NCBI GenBank assembly: GCA_050084985.1
Contig: JBITNC010000001.1
Coordinates: 204,724,001 to 204,788,000 of the forward strand
DNA: 64,000 nt
Source of the DNA: Nageia nagi
Lineage: Eukaryota; Pinophyta
Direction of reading: 5' to 3'
Positions within the stretch are counted from its first letter, which is position 1. Every line of letters starts with the position of its first letter. Below, piece after piece: positions 45,424 to 59,488 of the stretch. Under the pieces are notes generated by a model. That model was not told where the DNA came from. It saw nothing but the letters and a program-made list of their open reading frames with translations, and ran no database searches. A program made the position numbers and the translations under genes.

Positions 45424-47690
45424 GAAACCCCTAATAAGTTTAATATGGACTTTGTTGATGGTGATTTTGAAGGTATAAATCAAGAAAGTTCTGCTAATAC
45501 TTTTGAAAATGAATATGAAAATTATGATCTTGGTTTTATTCCTATGAATGTTAGATCTATTAAAGAACTATTGGCTCATACTGATAAAATGGAATATTTT
45601 ATTACTAACAATATTGAGACTATTATGACTATTTTGATAAAATATGAGCTATTAGAGTTGGATCCTAGTGCTCCATTCTCTTAAAATTGTTTATTTCAAT
45701 ATAAAAATGTAGGTTCATCAAAACAAAGGGTGTCTATTAATAAAAATAAGGGTGTTGATGTTGTGACTACCTGCTCACACATTGTTCATGTCATTGAAGT
45801 AGAACCTCCTAATGTTCCCAAAATGGTACCTATCGAGGATAATATAGTACATAAAAATGCTACTTTGGAACCTTAGGTATACTAACAACTAGAATCAGGC
45901 AAGCTTGATAACTATATATATCATGATAATAGTAAGGGTGTTGTGATTAAATTTGAAAAACTTAAAAATGTGTATGATCAAATCAATGCTTTAATCAATA
46001 GAGATTATGAAAAGAAACCTAATTGGAATAAAGAGAAACATGAAATTATAATTGATGTTTTAATTGAGAAATAAGATTCAGATACCTTTTAGAAATTCAT
46101 TTATTACCAATAATTAGATTTTATGTTTGACTTGCTATATAATATAGAGGAACGATGAACCAACAGAATTGGCCCCTTCTTGAAATTAAAATAAGTAGAA
46201 TTAAGGAAAGTATCTCACATTCCTATTCCATAACCTATAAATTTATCTTCTTCATAAAATAATATTGTTTCTTTATAATCCTTACCACCATCCCCTAATA
46301 CTAGTCAACCTATCATTCCATCTCTTGTTTCACAACTGACCATCTCAACTCAACCTCAATAGCCAATTATCCAATACTTTGTTGCATAAACCAATCCTAT
46401 GCCTCCACCTAATTCTAATACTAAATTACATGAAAGAGTTGTAAAAATTGAACAAGCATTCTATAATGATGATGATTTATTGCTTTGTTTGAAATATCCT
46501 TTGACTGATAGAATTGTTTCTAGAGTTTATACTGGTAAAAATAACATTAAGTTCATAAAATTTAATGGTTTGTAAGAAGATATTGAATTTATCCATGATC
46601 ATGATATGCTTGATAAATTATCTTCAAGTAGTTTGAAAGATGATGCATTGAAGTGGTATTTCTCCCTTCTTGAAAAGAGCATTGATAAGTATGAAGATCC
46701 TATTTTACAATTCATTGATAATTTCAAATATAATATTCAAAATAGGACTAAATTTAAGTATTTATGCAAACTTAAGCAAGTTCTTGGATAATATTTGACT
46801 TATTTCATAAATACATGGAAAAAATTTGCTAATAAAGTTACTGCTACTAAACAAGATTTAAAAGATACTTTTGCAACTTCTTTGTTACCTATTTTTAAGT
46901 TAGAGGTACTTGATCATGATGATATCTCTTTGGGAAAAATGATTGATAAGTTGCATAAAAAAGAGGCTTGCATCTTGTAAGATTATAAAGAACTCCAAAA
47001 GGTCAACAATACAAAGGCAAAAACTTCTCCATCTCCAACACAAGCAATAGCAACAATAAGTGCATGTAAGAGGTCCTTTTAACCTAAAAGAAAGTATACT
47101 AAGCAAAATGAAAGTGTTGATAATATTTTAAATATTTTGTTAGATAAATATCTGATTGAATTACCACCAATAGTTCAGCATGATTTTCCAAATGGTGTTC
47201 ATGAAAACTATAGATTTGAAATTTTTTACAACTATCATATAATACCATAACATAACAAAAAATTACAGGCATATAAGAAATATTATACGTGATTTTATTA
47301 ATTAAAATGATATTCAAGTAGATGATACTCCAAATAAAGAAGAGAGTGATGTTGGTCCTGTTCATCCTAACAATAAACAACTTGGAATCTTCATGGATCC
47401 TTTGCCAAGATCGAACCCACAACCTAAAGGTTGCATCAAAATGGTAAGTACCCCAAATTATTTCTCTAACAGATGCATGCTAGAACTTCATAAATTGTCA
47501 ACCATGAAAGCTCATGAATCTTTACCAAGAAATTATGATACCATATTTCAACAAAAGATGAGCACTAATACCATAAAAAATTATTCACATGTTACCAGCG
47601 TTGTGCGTATAACATCCAAATCACTCCCAATTTTTATACTTGTATTAGCCAATTGTAAGTGGGTTCTAAAATATGCCTAAGTATGCCATA
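45424..47690 (+). pseudogene. G3 gag region after Copia-2
   Basis: The frame 45364-45684 reads NKFNMDFVDGDFEGINQESS, PMNVRSIKELLAHTDKMEYF and beyond. Further frames (46606-46791, 46795-46980) read LKDDALKWYFSLLEKSIDKY, FKYLCKLKQVLG and FATSLLPIFKLEVLDHDD. The ALKWY...W(K)KFAN order fits a plant gypsy gag of the Tat group. Multiple stops occur. Coding traces fade after about 47690, and no protease, RT or 3' LTR of G3 follows, so the element is truncated there. Confidence 0.6.
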
Positions 47691-48235
47691 TCATTGGTTA
47701 AATTTGAAAAATCAAAATGCACCATGTATTATAGTGTATTTTAATATTATCCATTTTTTGTATTTTTACACATTTTTTCTATTTTCGTGCATGCTTTGTT
47801 ATGTTTCTAGCTCAATAATCTTCAAGTTATTAATAGAATATTCCTTAAAATTTGCAAAAATTCATGACATGGATGTTGTAAGTCTGTTAATATGACATCC
47901 ATATCATGCATTTCCTAGGACAAAAAAGGAAATAAAATGCACTGTATTTTTGTCAATTGTAATAAATTATTTCAAATATATATTACAATTTTTTAGGTTC
48001 ATTTGTTCAAAAAAACTTAGTCATGCTATCAATGTTATGGATTTTTGTCAAACTTATTAATATTTTTATGTTTTTTAATATATAAATTATTCATGTATTT
48101 TTGATTGCATATTAAGTGTTTTATGACATATACTGACTGATCCCCTTTAAGATACAATTAACAAAATTTAAATTAATCAAAACATCCATACATAAACAAT
48201 AATAATTATTCATACATAAAAGTTTAAACAAAATC

Positions 48236-48241
<6 letters not shown>
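47691..48241. other. AT-rich, no gene seen
   Basis: No motif recognised. It lies between the end of the G3 trace and a long AT microsatellite. Confidence 0.35.

Positions 48242-48302
<61 letters not shown>
48242..48302. repeat. (AT)n microsatellite
   Basis: About 30 uninterrupted TA units. Confidence 0.98.
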
Positions 48303-48307
<5 letters not shown>

Positions 48308-48329
48308 AAATATATTTTTGTACAAAGCA

Positions 48330-50640
48330 TCATGAGTGGCTCCACCTATTGCGACTCCCACTATATACCCTATGGTCGTTGCAAGTCTCACTATCTAAGG
48401 ACATTCCTAAAGATCCTAAAATACCATTATATATGATCCCATGGGTTTCCAAGAGTACCTTGGACTTCCTATATTTCTCCTTGAGTTCATCAATCCCTTT
48501 ATGCAGTCCTTGGTTCACATCCATATACCTATACATAAATGTCCAAGATGCATTAGGAGGTGGCATTGTCAACTAATCTGACATCCTCTTATTATCCTTC
48601 TCAAGGACAACAATATGTGCATCCCTCATAGCTAATGTATCCTATAGTTCACTAATATTGCTCCTCAAGCTACCTACCTTAGCCTTTAAGGGTATCAATT
48701 TGTCAACTTCAGCCTTCAAAGGTTGAAGCATAGAAATCTCCTCCTATAACATAATTATCCTAGTTGTTGTATCCTCTACAAACATAAATGAAATCAACAT
48801 TAATACAATAATAAATAAACTAAACATAAAAACTATAAAACATTAAATACAAATTTAAAAATTATACCTGAAGGCATTAATGGGATGACCTCTACAAGTA
48901 GGTTTATCCTAGCTACCAGGGTCCTTGAAGTTGGGGGCATTTGAGGGGATGACTCCTTACTTGATACCTCTATATACTCATCATCCTCATCAAATGACTC
49001 CTCTATATATACCTCCATAATACCTTCCCACTATGAATCATACCTTAGAACAACATTGAGGGAAAAAATATATTAGGTGATTTGTATACCTATATGGGCT
49101 CCTCCCATGTTCTCCTCCACATGGGCATCATTAGTGCATCTATCTCATATATCTATCGAAGATAATAGCTAACTCTTATAGAAATGATTTACATCAAACT
49201 AAACTATTGAAGCACTCATCTTGGATAATAGGGCTTTACCCTATCCCATCATATCTGCAAAAAGTAATGTTGCCTCACTCATATAGTTAGGTATGTATCC
49301 TCATTCCACATGTAGTCTTGATAAGATACCCACTTAATGTCATCAACTTGGAGGCTATCTATATCCTTCCTCTGTGCCTTGATGTTTCATGATACTCAGA
49401 ATAGAAACCTAAAAATACATAGTGAGATCAGTAAGAGCACTCTGCTATCTCACCAAAATAATGGGCCTAAACACAACAATGCATTCATATGCCCAAACTT
49501 GTAGCAGTGTAGCATGGACCATCGTAATATTGGACTTACCCATATTAATAATATGGTGCAAGTCCCAATGTAACCCATTGAGCAAGAATGTAGGGACCAC
49601 AAGTATATACTATACCCTTGGCATAAATATCCTTGATAATCCATATAAGTCTAAGAGAAAATACAAAGTTGTTCTTGTTCAAACATAAGAACATTGCAAT
49701 GATGGATGCCACAAGCAACTAGAGGTTCCTGAACTCTAGATCATACTAACAACTTGAATGTAAATACACCACCTTGTAATGCCAATCATGGTACTCATTA
49801 CCTATTAACTAGAAAGATAGTCCCTTCCTCTCTTATTGGCTACTGATGGAGGCATATGGTACAAGTCTCCCTCGTATATGCTTTAACTCTTCACCAATTT
49901 TTGACTTCACAAAAATCTAAAATTTTAGACCTATTTTTTTATATTTAATTTAAACACTTGAATGGCATAGGAATAGACAAGGTGGTCCATATGAGCATGT
50001 CAACATTGCTAGCTAGTCAACACCCACATGGCAAGATTGGTCAAATCTAGATTAACCAACCTTGATCAGAAACCTTTAGGTATTCACTTCTTAATGCTCA
50101 TCTTGTTGGAAGATGCCATATAGGTGACCCCACCACTTTCATTCATGAATAATGCAATAGACATTTTGGTCATGGTATTATGGTTTCCTACTTGGGGCCC
50201 ATATCACCTAAGAGAATGCTAATACATAAGGTTAGACATCTTTCCTTGATGTGAAACCCTCCAATTTATAGGTTTAAATAGATTTTCCTAGGTAATACTC
50301 CATATGAAATGGGTAAGCATCATCTCTTATGGAATAGTCATCATACTCCTCTTCACTTAATCGTAGGTAGTATGACTACTAATTACCCTTACCCAATAAC
50401 TATAATTTTATCAACTGATACCCTCATTTGAAAACCTGTAGAGGTTATGAGACACTAGCCTACCCATATCTATCGCTAGGCTCACCATGTTGTTCGACAT
50501 CCTCATGCCCATATCTTTGGGAGCCATGGATATTAAAATAATATCCTCAAGTGGATTGTATAATCTAATAAATTTTAAAGTAAGATTATAAAGTAAAACC
50601 ATCCCCACACTAACATCCCTAGAAATAATTAATCCCAAAC
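48330..50640 (-). pseudogene. Decayed antisense gene, possible plant-mobile-domain protein
   Basis: Minus-strand coding-like pieces follow one another. At 50638-50411 is PKDMGMRMSNNMVSLAIDMG. At about 49780-49440 are NNFVFSLRLIWIIKDIYAKG and IVYTCGPYILAQW, then a QVWAYEC-like segment. The last set recalls the plant mobile domain, where a (G)xxxAxGPxxLAxLY block precedes a LQxWxYER block. An acidic segment follows (FDEDDEYIEVSSKESSPQMP, 49000-48940), then a coiled-coil-like helix and a final 80-codon frame (48572-48330). Stops and frameshifts are frequent. Such domains occur both in host genes and in plant transposons, and I cannot tell which this was. Confidence 0.35.
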
Positions 50641-52317
50641 CAATTGTTAGGTTTTTTAGGTTTCATGCTTGAATCAAGTGATAAGATGTTCTTACAATCT
50701 AATTAATTACAAACAAACCACTTTTCACATTATTAATTATGTTTGATAAACATAAGCAATACTTTCATTAATGATGCACAAGAAGTTTCAAACAAGCTTA
50801 TTCATGAAGCCATCAAAAAATATTCAATAATATTTTATTATAAATATCCCATATGCATGATGGAATGAAAATAATAATATTTTAAAAGTACATCACATGC
50901 CAGAGAATAATAACATGCCTTGAGATTCTTCTAAAAGCAACTACTTCTAGCAAGGGAATACCACATAGAGTATAACAGACTCAGGGAGTATGTTTTGGTT
51001 TTCATTTAGCAATCTTATGATAATAAGGGTATGAGTAAGTTTCCTTTCTATATCAATGTTTTAATCATTTATCAACCCTTAGTTTTCACCTCTTACTTTG
51101 ATTTACTAGATTTTTTCTATACTTATTAAGTATATTATTTGGTCAATCACATATTTACTTTATGTTTACATTCTTCCTAGCATATTAATCCATCAATTAG
51201 TTTTTCTTGATTTCAAACATATGTATTGTCTATTCTTTACATATGTGCTTGATCTAAGTACTAAAATATTGCCATCATATTCAAATCATTCCAAGGTAAT
51301 ATAGGTAAACTATTTTCCTTTGTCATTTTGAAATTTGATGGATATATATTCACTCGAGCATGTTACCCTATTTTGAGCCATTAAATATTTATTTCCCTAA
51401 ATCTTTTCATTAATTAACACTAAGGAGATTCTATTTCAATATCAAGTTATCCATGTTCCTCAATATGGTTCCTTAATCCACCATCAATCATATTGTAATT
51501 AAGTTAGGGAGTCTAATGTAATATTTAATATGCATTTCCAAATAATTAACAATATTTGAGCACATTAGGGTTCTTGTATCATGGTTTTATTTGACCTTTA
51601 AAGATATCATTTACTTCAAAATAGTCTCATAAATTTATTAAATCTATTCATTATCATAAACATTGGATGAGACAAAACATACTTGGATTTTGGCTTATCA
51701 TAAATATCTTACAAGTATATCATGGACACAAGGGTTATATAACTTGGTACATAATTGGTACATACTTACCTTTGTTTTCAATTGATCACATAACAATGGG
51801 TAATGGCATCCTCCTATTCCCTAACATGTATCATGATGATAGCAATACAATGATACTAACTATAACCCTAATTGATATAAATATCATGGTATACATCAAG
51901 TGTTCTACATATGGTACATATAGTTCAGTAACAAGTGGAATTGTAATTTCAAAAGCCATGTACAAATATAACATAGAAGGTCTTGAAATCATCCTTATCC
52001 ATATGGTGCAACTTCATGACATATCCATCTTGCATGTTCATCCCAAGGATCCAATATTTGTCAGATATAGTTACTAGGATAGGTTTTAGAGTAATTAAGG
52101 ATCAAGTTAGCTCTTTCCATGATAAAATGCATCCTAACCTAAATTCATCACATCTCATTCATTCAATCTTTCACTTTCAATCAATTTCATGCAAGGAAGT
52201 GATAATCAAATAAGCAATACTCTATTCTTGATCTCAGGAGATTTTATGCTCACTAGAATTACCTCCCTTCCTTGATCATAGAGTTATATATTTTTTACCA
52301 TTTAGTCTAATCATAAT
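50641..52317. other. Unassigned AT-rich sequence
   Basis: The longest open frame (51667-52077, 136 codons) has an Ile/Tyr/His-rich, non-coding-like composition and no recognised motif. No LTR edges found. Confidence 0.35.
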
Positions 52318-52930
52318 TATAGATGCCTAAAAATGAATTTCCTTGTATTAAATAATTCATTTTATAGCATCAAGGAATATTTATTGTAAAAAGGGTTAGA
52401 ATATACCAAGGTAATGTAATCAATGTAATGGACCATTGTATAATGTAAGAGGTTTAAAATATCAATAAATATACCACAAATAATGTAATATGCAATGATC
52501 CAAATTATCAAAGAGGATCAAAATGTTGCTATAAAATAATATCAAAGGTAACATAATCTCTCATTAGTGGATAGCCAAAGAGAAAGATTAGAACATGCAA
52601 TTCAACCAACAAAGGTGTTTCGTAACACCATCCATTCTTAGATTTGATACAATCTTCATCTTATTTCATGCATTTCAATTTTTTATTATGGATTGACATA
52701 TTTCAAACCATTAACAATGAGCTTCTACAATGTTATTAAGAATGTTCATTTCTCATGGTATGTTGTTGCGATTGATGTATGATTCCTATTATTTCATATA
52801 GATGCAAATCTATTGACTACATCTTATTTATCATTTTATAAAGATGTGATATTTTTGATATATGTTTCAATATTACATTATAGAAAAATAATGATTTGAT
52901 TTATTATTTATCCATTATTTTTAGTCTACA
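52318..52930 (+). repeat. LTR of gypsy element G4
   Basis: Starts TATAGATGCCTAAAAATGA (a mutated TGTAGATGCC) and ends TTAGTCTACA, followed by TTTTGGTGAACC. Both edges match the I1 LTR, so it belongs to the same wider LTR family. The middle is more diverged. Confidence 0.7.
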
Positions 52931-55900
52931 TTTTGGTGAACCAACCTATCTTGATCCATCTTGCCCTACCGACGAGATCTTGAAAGATTTTTGTAAAGAA
53001 TTAATGCTCTTAATGACATATAAAGACTATTTTTATATTATTATCAACATGAAAAATAGAATAAATTGTAACATAGTTGGCCAATATGGTACAAGAATTA
53101 GCCAAGAAAGTGGTTGCGATGAAGAGTTTAGGCAATAATTTGCAGTCAACTACAAATCCAAACATAGTTGCAAGGATAACCAATCTTAAGAATAGTAAGA
53201 GGTCCTAGCAAAAAGAGAAAAATTATGATGGTGTCTTCACCATACCCTTGTCATATGATATCCACAATTATCCCCTACCACCTAATCATAAGGCCCCCAA
53301 GTTCGAGATGTTTAGTGGTGATCAAGATCCAAAGAAACATCTTATTAGCTTTCACGAGGAGTGCTTGCTGAAACTAGGATCGAAGATAAAACTAATGGAA
53401 AAATTTTTCCCAAAGTGTTTGAAGGGTGAAGCTAGCCAATGGTTCTAAAATTTATTGTAGGGATCCATATATTCATTCAAATCATTGGTATAGTATTCAT
53501 GAACCAATACAAGTATAAAATCAAAGAGTAAGGAACTGTTATAGAATTATGTACCCTACACCAAGGAAGTAATGAAACCCTATAAAAGTATATTCAGAGA
53601 TTCAAAAAGATAGTGCAATTTTTCGTAGCAAGTTGGATGAGAATAAAAGTTATGGTATATTTTAAGATTCTATTTTTCCAATTATTAATTTGCATGCTGT
53701 AACTGAGAGAGATATTAGATTTGGGGTATTGGTAAAAGAATTATTACAAAAAGATTTTTTTTTACTTGAGTTAGAAGATATAAAGTATACATATAATTCT
53801 TACAATAAGAAGAATTGTAAGACATTTACCAAGAAGGAGGAAAAGATAATAAATATGGTTGATGCAACGACACCTGTACCTACCCCTACATTAACAAGAT
53901 CAACCACAATAAGAGATAGATAGTATACATCTCCAATTCAGCAAAAGTTTATTTTGAGAGGTTTGATTAAGAAGGGTTTATTGCAACCATTAGATAGAAG
54001 AGCAAAAGATGATAGTGTTTCAATGGGAAATTCTAAGGCTAATTATGCTTATCATCTAATAAGAGGTCATTCTACAAATTTTTGTAAAGCATTAGAAGAT
54101 GCAATTTTGGAGTTTATTACACAAGGAAAATATGAAATTAATCAAAATGCTTTAGATCCAAAGATTGTAGTAAATATATTTTTAGTGGATAGAAATGTTT
54201 GTGCTATATTAAGAAGGTGGCATCCAAGGAACATTCCAAATCTAGTTACTACTGATCAAGTAAGTGTCCCACTTGATCCTAAAGCTTATAACATGATTGC
54301 GAAATTGAAAAATACTCTTGTTAATATTAACTTATATGATCTCATACCTACATCTGAAAAGCATAGAGAGATATTGTATGTTTTGTTAAAAAAAGAAACC
54401 ATGCCCACTTATATGAGTGTTGCTATGTTTTTAGAAAACCTTAAGTCTATTAAGGAATGTGATGGAATTTTATTTTATAAGTTTGAGAAAATTAGTAAAG
54501 AAATTCTTGTTGAATATTTAGCCTTGTACATCACACCTATGATAGAAGGGTGGGAAATAAAAATAACATTGGTAGAAAATGAATCAACTATTAATGTGTA
54601 TTCTTATAAATTTTTGATACAACTTCAAGAGAAAGGTGTAGAGATACCTCCTTTAGAAGAAGCCACATTCCAAATTAGAGCATATGATAGTTCATCAAGA
54701 AAGCCACTTGGAATAGATATAATTTTGATCACAATAGGGATAAAAATGGTTGAAACTTAGTTTAGGTTGTGGATTTAAAATTATCTTATAACCTATTATT
54801 AGGAAGACCTTATCTTCATGATATGGATGTAGTACCATCAATATTACATGGCAAGTTGAAATTTGAATATCAAGATGAGGTACATACAATAATAGGTGAT
54901 TTATAACCATATGCCTTATGTAATGTAGCAGAAATGGAGGAATTCATCATGACTTGTCCTAGATATGAAATTGTACCTTTGGAAGTAGACTCAGCAGTGG
55001 TAAAAATAGAAAAACAACTTCAGATTACAGATACAAGAATGAGAACATACAAAATTGAGAACTTTGATCTATTAATATTCGTAAAAGATTTGGAGTGATT
55101 GAAAATACTTAGTATTGAGGATCATCAACAATGTGTAATATTATCTACATGCTATTAATGATATGAAAATAGTAAAGAAGATGACTATTCTTGCTCTGTA
55201 ATGATACTATATCCCAATCCATTTGCCTCAATGAAATATCAAACGAAGAACACAATGGGTAAAACATTTCCATTACCTTTTGTACATAAATACATGATAG
55301 AAAATTGCAAGTATAAAAAAGGAGGTTTAGGCAAATCAAAATAGGGTATGCCTTCTTTTTCTACTACTTTAATAACTCAAAAAACTAAGAATAGATTGGG
55401 TAGTGATCATAATATAAAACACACTATGGCACCTATCAAGTTTGTTAAAGAATGTTATGTAATTGAGCTTTCTAATGATATTGATGAAGATTTATGGCTT
55501 TATGATACTATATCACTTAAGTTTGATTTCTTTAATACTGATGATGATATCTTATAATACATGGGGGTATATTTAGAGTTTCCTAAATCAAATGAGAAAT
55601 GAAAAACAAGCTACATTCTTAGTGAGTATGGGTATTTTGGATTAGAGGTGAAATTTAATAAAGTATTTCAAGTTCAATAAGAAGATGATGATATAGGTGA
55701 TATTCAATGATTGGAAGAGTTACCTTCATTACTATAGAAAAATGATGAATCAACATTCTTGACTGAAGAATTAACAAATGTTAATATTAAAACAAGTGAT
55801 GAAGAGAGGTTGGTAAAGGTTGGAGCTTCCCTTACAACACCTTAATAAGAAAGGTACAAAACTAAGTTTATTGGAAATCATAAGAATTTTGCATGGTCTT

Positions 55901-55947
55901 ATTCTGATATGCCTAATTTAGATCCTTCTTTTGTTATGCATAATTTA
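52931..55947 (+). pseudogene. G4 gag and protease region
   Basis: Gag is visible at 53248-53448 (HKAPKFEMFSGDQDPKKHLI, then FPKCLKGEASQWF and a stop). The 268-codon frame 53954-54760 begins at a damaged zinc-knuckle-like stretch (YAYHLIRGHSTNFC) and runs into a protease-like end with TINVYSYKFLIQLQEKG. Just after its stop, the frame continues with LSYNLLLGRPYLHDMD, the standard end of a Tat-type protease. The protease active-site Asp is not preserved (ENESTINVYS). The RT N-terminus (FAWSYSDMPNLDPSFVMHN) ends at 55947, where a solo LTR is inserted. Confidence 0.8.
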
Positions 55948-57141
55948 TGTAAGGATCCAAAACACAACTCAAGTATAATTAAATCCTAAAAGATAAGTAG
56001 GCACCCAATGTCTGGTCTATAAGAGAAATTACAAGCATACAAACCCTCAATATGCTAACGTTAGGGTTAGGGAACCAAATACAAGGTCAATCAACATACA
56101 AATACTAATGTCTAGCCCATACATACACATACATGCAAAAATAATCCAATGATACTAATAGATAAGTATGCATAACACAAATATGAGATTCAAGTGCCCA
56201 ATGATTGTATAAAAGATATGAATTTCATAATGATATAATACTGATCTCCCAAAGCTAGATGTTGGTCTCCAAAGAGCTAACTAGGGCAAGTCATGTATCC
56301 TCAATGCTAAATAGATAAGTAGAACCTTGGGACAACCTCACTCCCTTAGAACCTAAATCCTCTCCACCAAAGGAGCCCTCCTCTGATCCTGGTGACCAAT
56401 TGATTAATAAAAGCTCAACCTTGAAATTCCATTGAATAGGAAAGGGTGCTACACCAATGTCATAGATAATCAGGATCCCTTAGCTTGATAGCCATCCTAG
56501 ATGTTGCACTTAGGGGATTGCTTAATTCCACTAAGTCTTGTTATCCTTTGGATGATATAAAGTATAATAATATTTAGGTATATCTAATAATGAGAATTCA
56601 ATGCCTCTTTATACACTCAACACTATTTGGATCTCACCTTGGAGTCATCATCCAACTCCTTAATCCCAACATTAGCCTTTTAGGATTTGATAATATCCAA
56701 TGAGGGTGCCTAGGGGTCAAGCATGCCAATGTGGGGGCTTAGAGTGCCATAAATGCCAATGTGGGGGACTAGGAGTGCCATGCATGCCCAACTTGGGTCT
56801 AGGATCCATGCATGGGGTCTAAGTATCATAATGGGCCAACATGGGGGTCTAGAAATCTCCCCAAGGCTGGCATATGTATACAAGTGCTCATATATCCACT
56901 TAAGTGTAAAATAGACCTTTAGATTTCTATTATCAAGATCAGGATCTCCAAGTATAATTAAACACCTAATCTAAGATTGGAAGGGAGATGTCCCACTTGG
57001 GGCTCACAATGGGGTCTATTGACCCATTAAGTCTTCTATCCCAAGTTCCAACATGAAAGTATAATGCAATAATAAAATATATTAGTAGAAAAAACCATTG
57101 GCTTCCATAATTAATTACAATCATGTAAGGGGAATGTCACA
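55948..57141 (+). repeat. Solo LTR, same family as G2, in G4 RT
   Basis: Starts TGTAAGGATCC and ends GGGGAATGTCACA. The flanks are ATTTA (55943-55947) and ATTTA (57142-57146), a perfect 5-bp target duplication. It shares wording and order with the G2 LTRs (CCACCAAAGGAGCCCTCCT, ATGGGGTCTA, GATCTCCAAGTA-like). No internal region is present, as expected after LTR-LTR recombination. Coding of G4 continues on both sides. Orientation cannot be decided from the LTR alone. Confidence 0.9.
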
Positions 57142-58250
57142 ATTTACCACTTAAGAAAGGAGCTAATCCTATTAAATAAAATCCAAGAAAGATGCATCCT
57201 TTTAAGGAATTATTATTAAAGAAAGAAATTGGAAAATATTTAAATGTTGGGTTCATTAAACTAATAGATTATTCAGAATGGATGATTGACATTGTTCCTA
57301 CTACTAAACCTACTAGAGAGATAAGAATTTGTAATAATTTTCATGATATCAATAATGCTTGTCCAAAATATGATTTTTCATTGCCAAATATTGATACAAT
57401 TATGAATAGTATTGATGGTCATGATACTTTGTCTCTTATGGGTGGATTTTCAAGATATAATCAAATTTTAATCAATTTGGATGATCAACATAAGACTATT
57501 TTTACTACATGTTGGGGAAATATTTTTTGGAAGGTTATACCCTTTGGATTGAAAAATGCAAGTGCTACTTATCAAAAAGCTATGGTGGTTATGTTTCATG
57601 AGCATATTCATAAATCAATGAAGGTGTATATTAATGATATTTTGGTCAAATCAAAGTAAGTCCAAGATCATTTAGAGCTCCATGAAGAGGTATTTCACAT
57701 TCTCAAGAAGCATAAGCTTAGCTTAAAACCTCAAATGTGTGCTTTTGGTGTTACTTTAGGAAAATTACTTGGTTTAATGGCCTCAAATAGTGGTATCAAC
57801 GTAGATCCTAAGAAGGTAAAAGCCATAGTGAGTATGCCAACTCTAAAGAACCTCAAATAGTTAAGAAGTATTCAAGGGAAGATAAATTTGATAAGATAGT
57901 TCATTTCTCAACTAGAGGATAAATGTAGGCCATTACTTATTTATTGAAGAAGGATGTCAAGTTTGTATGTGATGATAAATGTCAAAAAGCATTTGAAGAT
58001 ATAAAATAGTATTTGATAAATCATCCTATTTTAGTGCTTATGGATTTTGAAAAAGAATCATATCTTTATATATCAGCCATATTATATGCCTTGGGGGCAA
58101 TTTTGTATCAAAAAGATGATGAAAATAAAGAAAGAGCAATATACTATCTTAGCAAAACTCTCATAGATTATGAAACAAGATATACCCCTATGGAAAAGCT
58201 TTGCTTTGGTATTATTTTTGCTAAAGAAAAATAAGGCATTATCTTTTATA
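57142..58250 (+). pseudogene. G4 reverse transcriptase and RNase H
   Basis: A 155-codon frame (57192-57659) holds MHPFKELLLKKEIGKYLNVG, NNFHDINNACPKYDFSLPNI, SLMGGFSRYNQILINLDDQH and FGLKNASATYQKAMVVMFHE, the RT boxes of the Tat lineage. The catalytic box is YIND (57627-57638) instead of YxDD, so it is dead even apart from stops. The RT thumb is broken by stops near 57860. RNase H appears as DDKCQKAFEDIK and, at 58013-58234, YALGAILYQKDDENKERAIY and SKTLIDYETRYTPMEKLCFG, ending in a stop. Confidence 0.9.
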
Positions 58251-59488
58251 TTACACTGGGTAAGTGCAAGAAGTTGAGTCCCACTTTTCACCAAAAAGTG
58301 GAAGTATTTTTCTTGATTTTCATGTTTTGTCACAATTGATATCAAAATTTGAACCACTAGAGTCTGAATCATAAAAAAGGTGACTTGGGTAAAAAAGTAG
58401 CACTCAAAGTCTAGTTTTCAAATATTATTCCAATACCTATATAATAGAAATAAATTTTTGATAGACATGTTAAAAATCCACTCTTTAAAAATTTTAGTTT
58501 GCGGACTATGCCCCCATCATGTCCCTCACACATAATTGGACTAAAATTTTAGTATTTTGCTAAGTCCTTTTAGATATTAAAGATTATGCTGGATATTTTT
58601 TATAAATTTTTTTATTGATATTTTATTGGCCTTGATTATTGTTTTGAAAAGTGCTCATGTCCCTCAAGCATAATTTGACCTAGATCTATCACTTTTTTTT
58701 AAAGTTGTACAAAATTATATGTAGAATGTGAACATTTTTTTTCATAATTCTCAAAAAATAAAAAGATATTAAATAATTATGAAACCCTACTTTTCTAAGT
58801 TTATGGACCCTCTTTCATTGCAAATTATATTAAAAACACTAAATTTAATCCATTTATAAAATAAAGAGCATATTTGAAATCTCCACTCTCTCATCTACAA
58901 TCCTTTAAAATTTTGTGAAATAACTCTTTGAAAAACCTCATCAAATGCATTCCTAAAGTCAACAAATTCCATTGCCATTGTTAAGACCTTGAAGTTGCAG
59001 GTCCAAAGTAAAGGGGTGGGTCATTGAAGCTTATTCTAAGCCTAGAACCAAGGGAAAAATGTGGGTAAAAATTTGAATTTAATGATAGATATCCTGGGGG
59101 TCATCCCGACCCATATATAATAAAATATTCATATAAAAGTATTTTATATTTTTTATTATGTCCATCAATCTTGTACGAACTTGTGTGACTTGATTCTATA
59201 GTTTTCTCTTCTTTTTGCAACTTTTCATTTATTTTTTGCTATTACAATAATTTTGAAGCAAGGTTAATTTAGAAAGGAGGTCATAGGATAAAAAAATATC
59301 AAGTAAGGAAAGATTCGAAAAACTTTAACCTAAATAAGAACTAGCATATAAAGAGAGGTATGCATAATGAAAAAAGAGAGAGAAGAGCATGTTTGAGGTA
59401 ATTGAGGGATGTGGAAGCATTGAGTTCTGTAATAAATGATCCAAAGGAGAACATTTAAGAGAACATTGAGGAGGAGAACATTCAAGAG
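58251..59488. other. Unassigned sequence
   Basis: No coding region seen. Two similar phrases ending CATGTCCCTCA(C/A)(A/G)CATAAT occur near 58517 and 58649. This may be the left part of the transposase-like element that follows, but no terminal repeat was identified. Confidence 0.3.

Larger units (their letters stand above)
52318..58250 (+). mobile_element. Ty3/gypsy element G4 (Tat-like), 3' truncated
   Basis: LTR at 52318-52930, then gag, protease, RT and RNase H in order. A solo LTR interrupts the start of RT. Recognisable sequence stops inside RNase H at about 58250, and neither a second RNase H, an integrase nor a right LTR is seen. Confidence 0.8.

Noticed and set aside
51667-52077. 136-codon plus-strand frame
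   Set aside because: No recognisable motif or neighbour, composition like translated AT-rich spacer, no repeat context. Not enough to call a gene.
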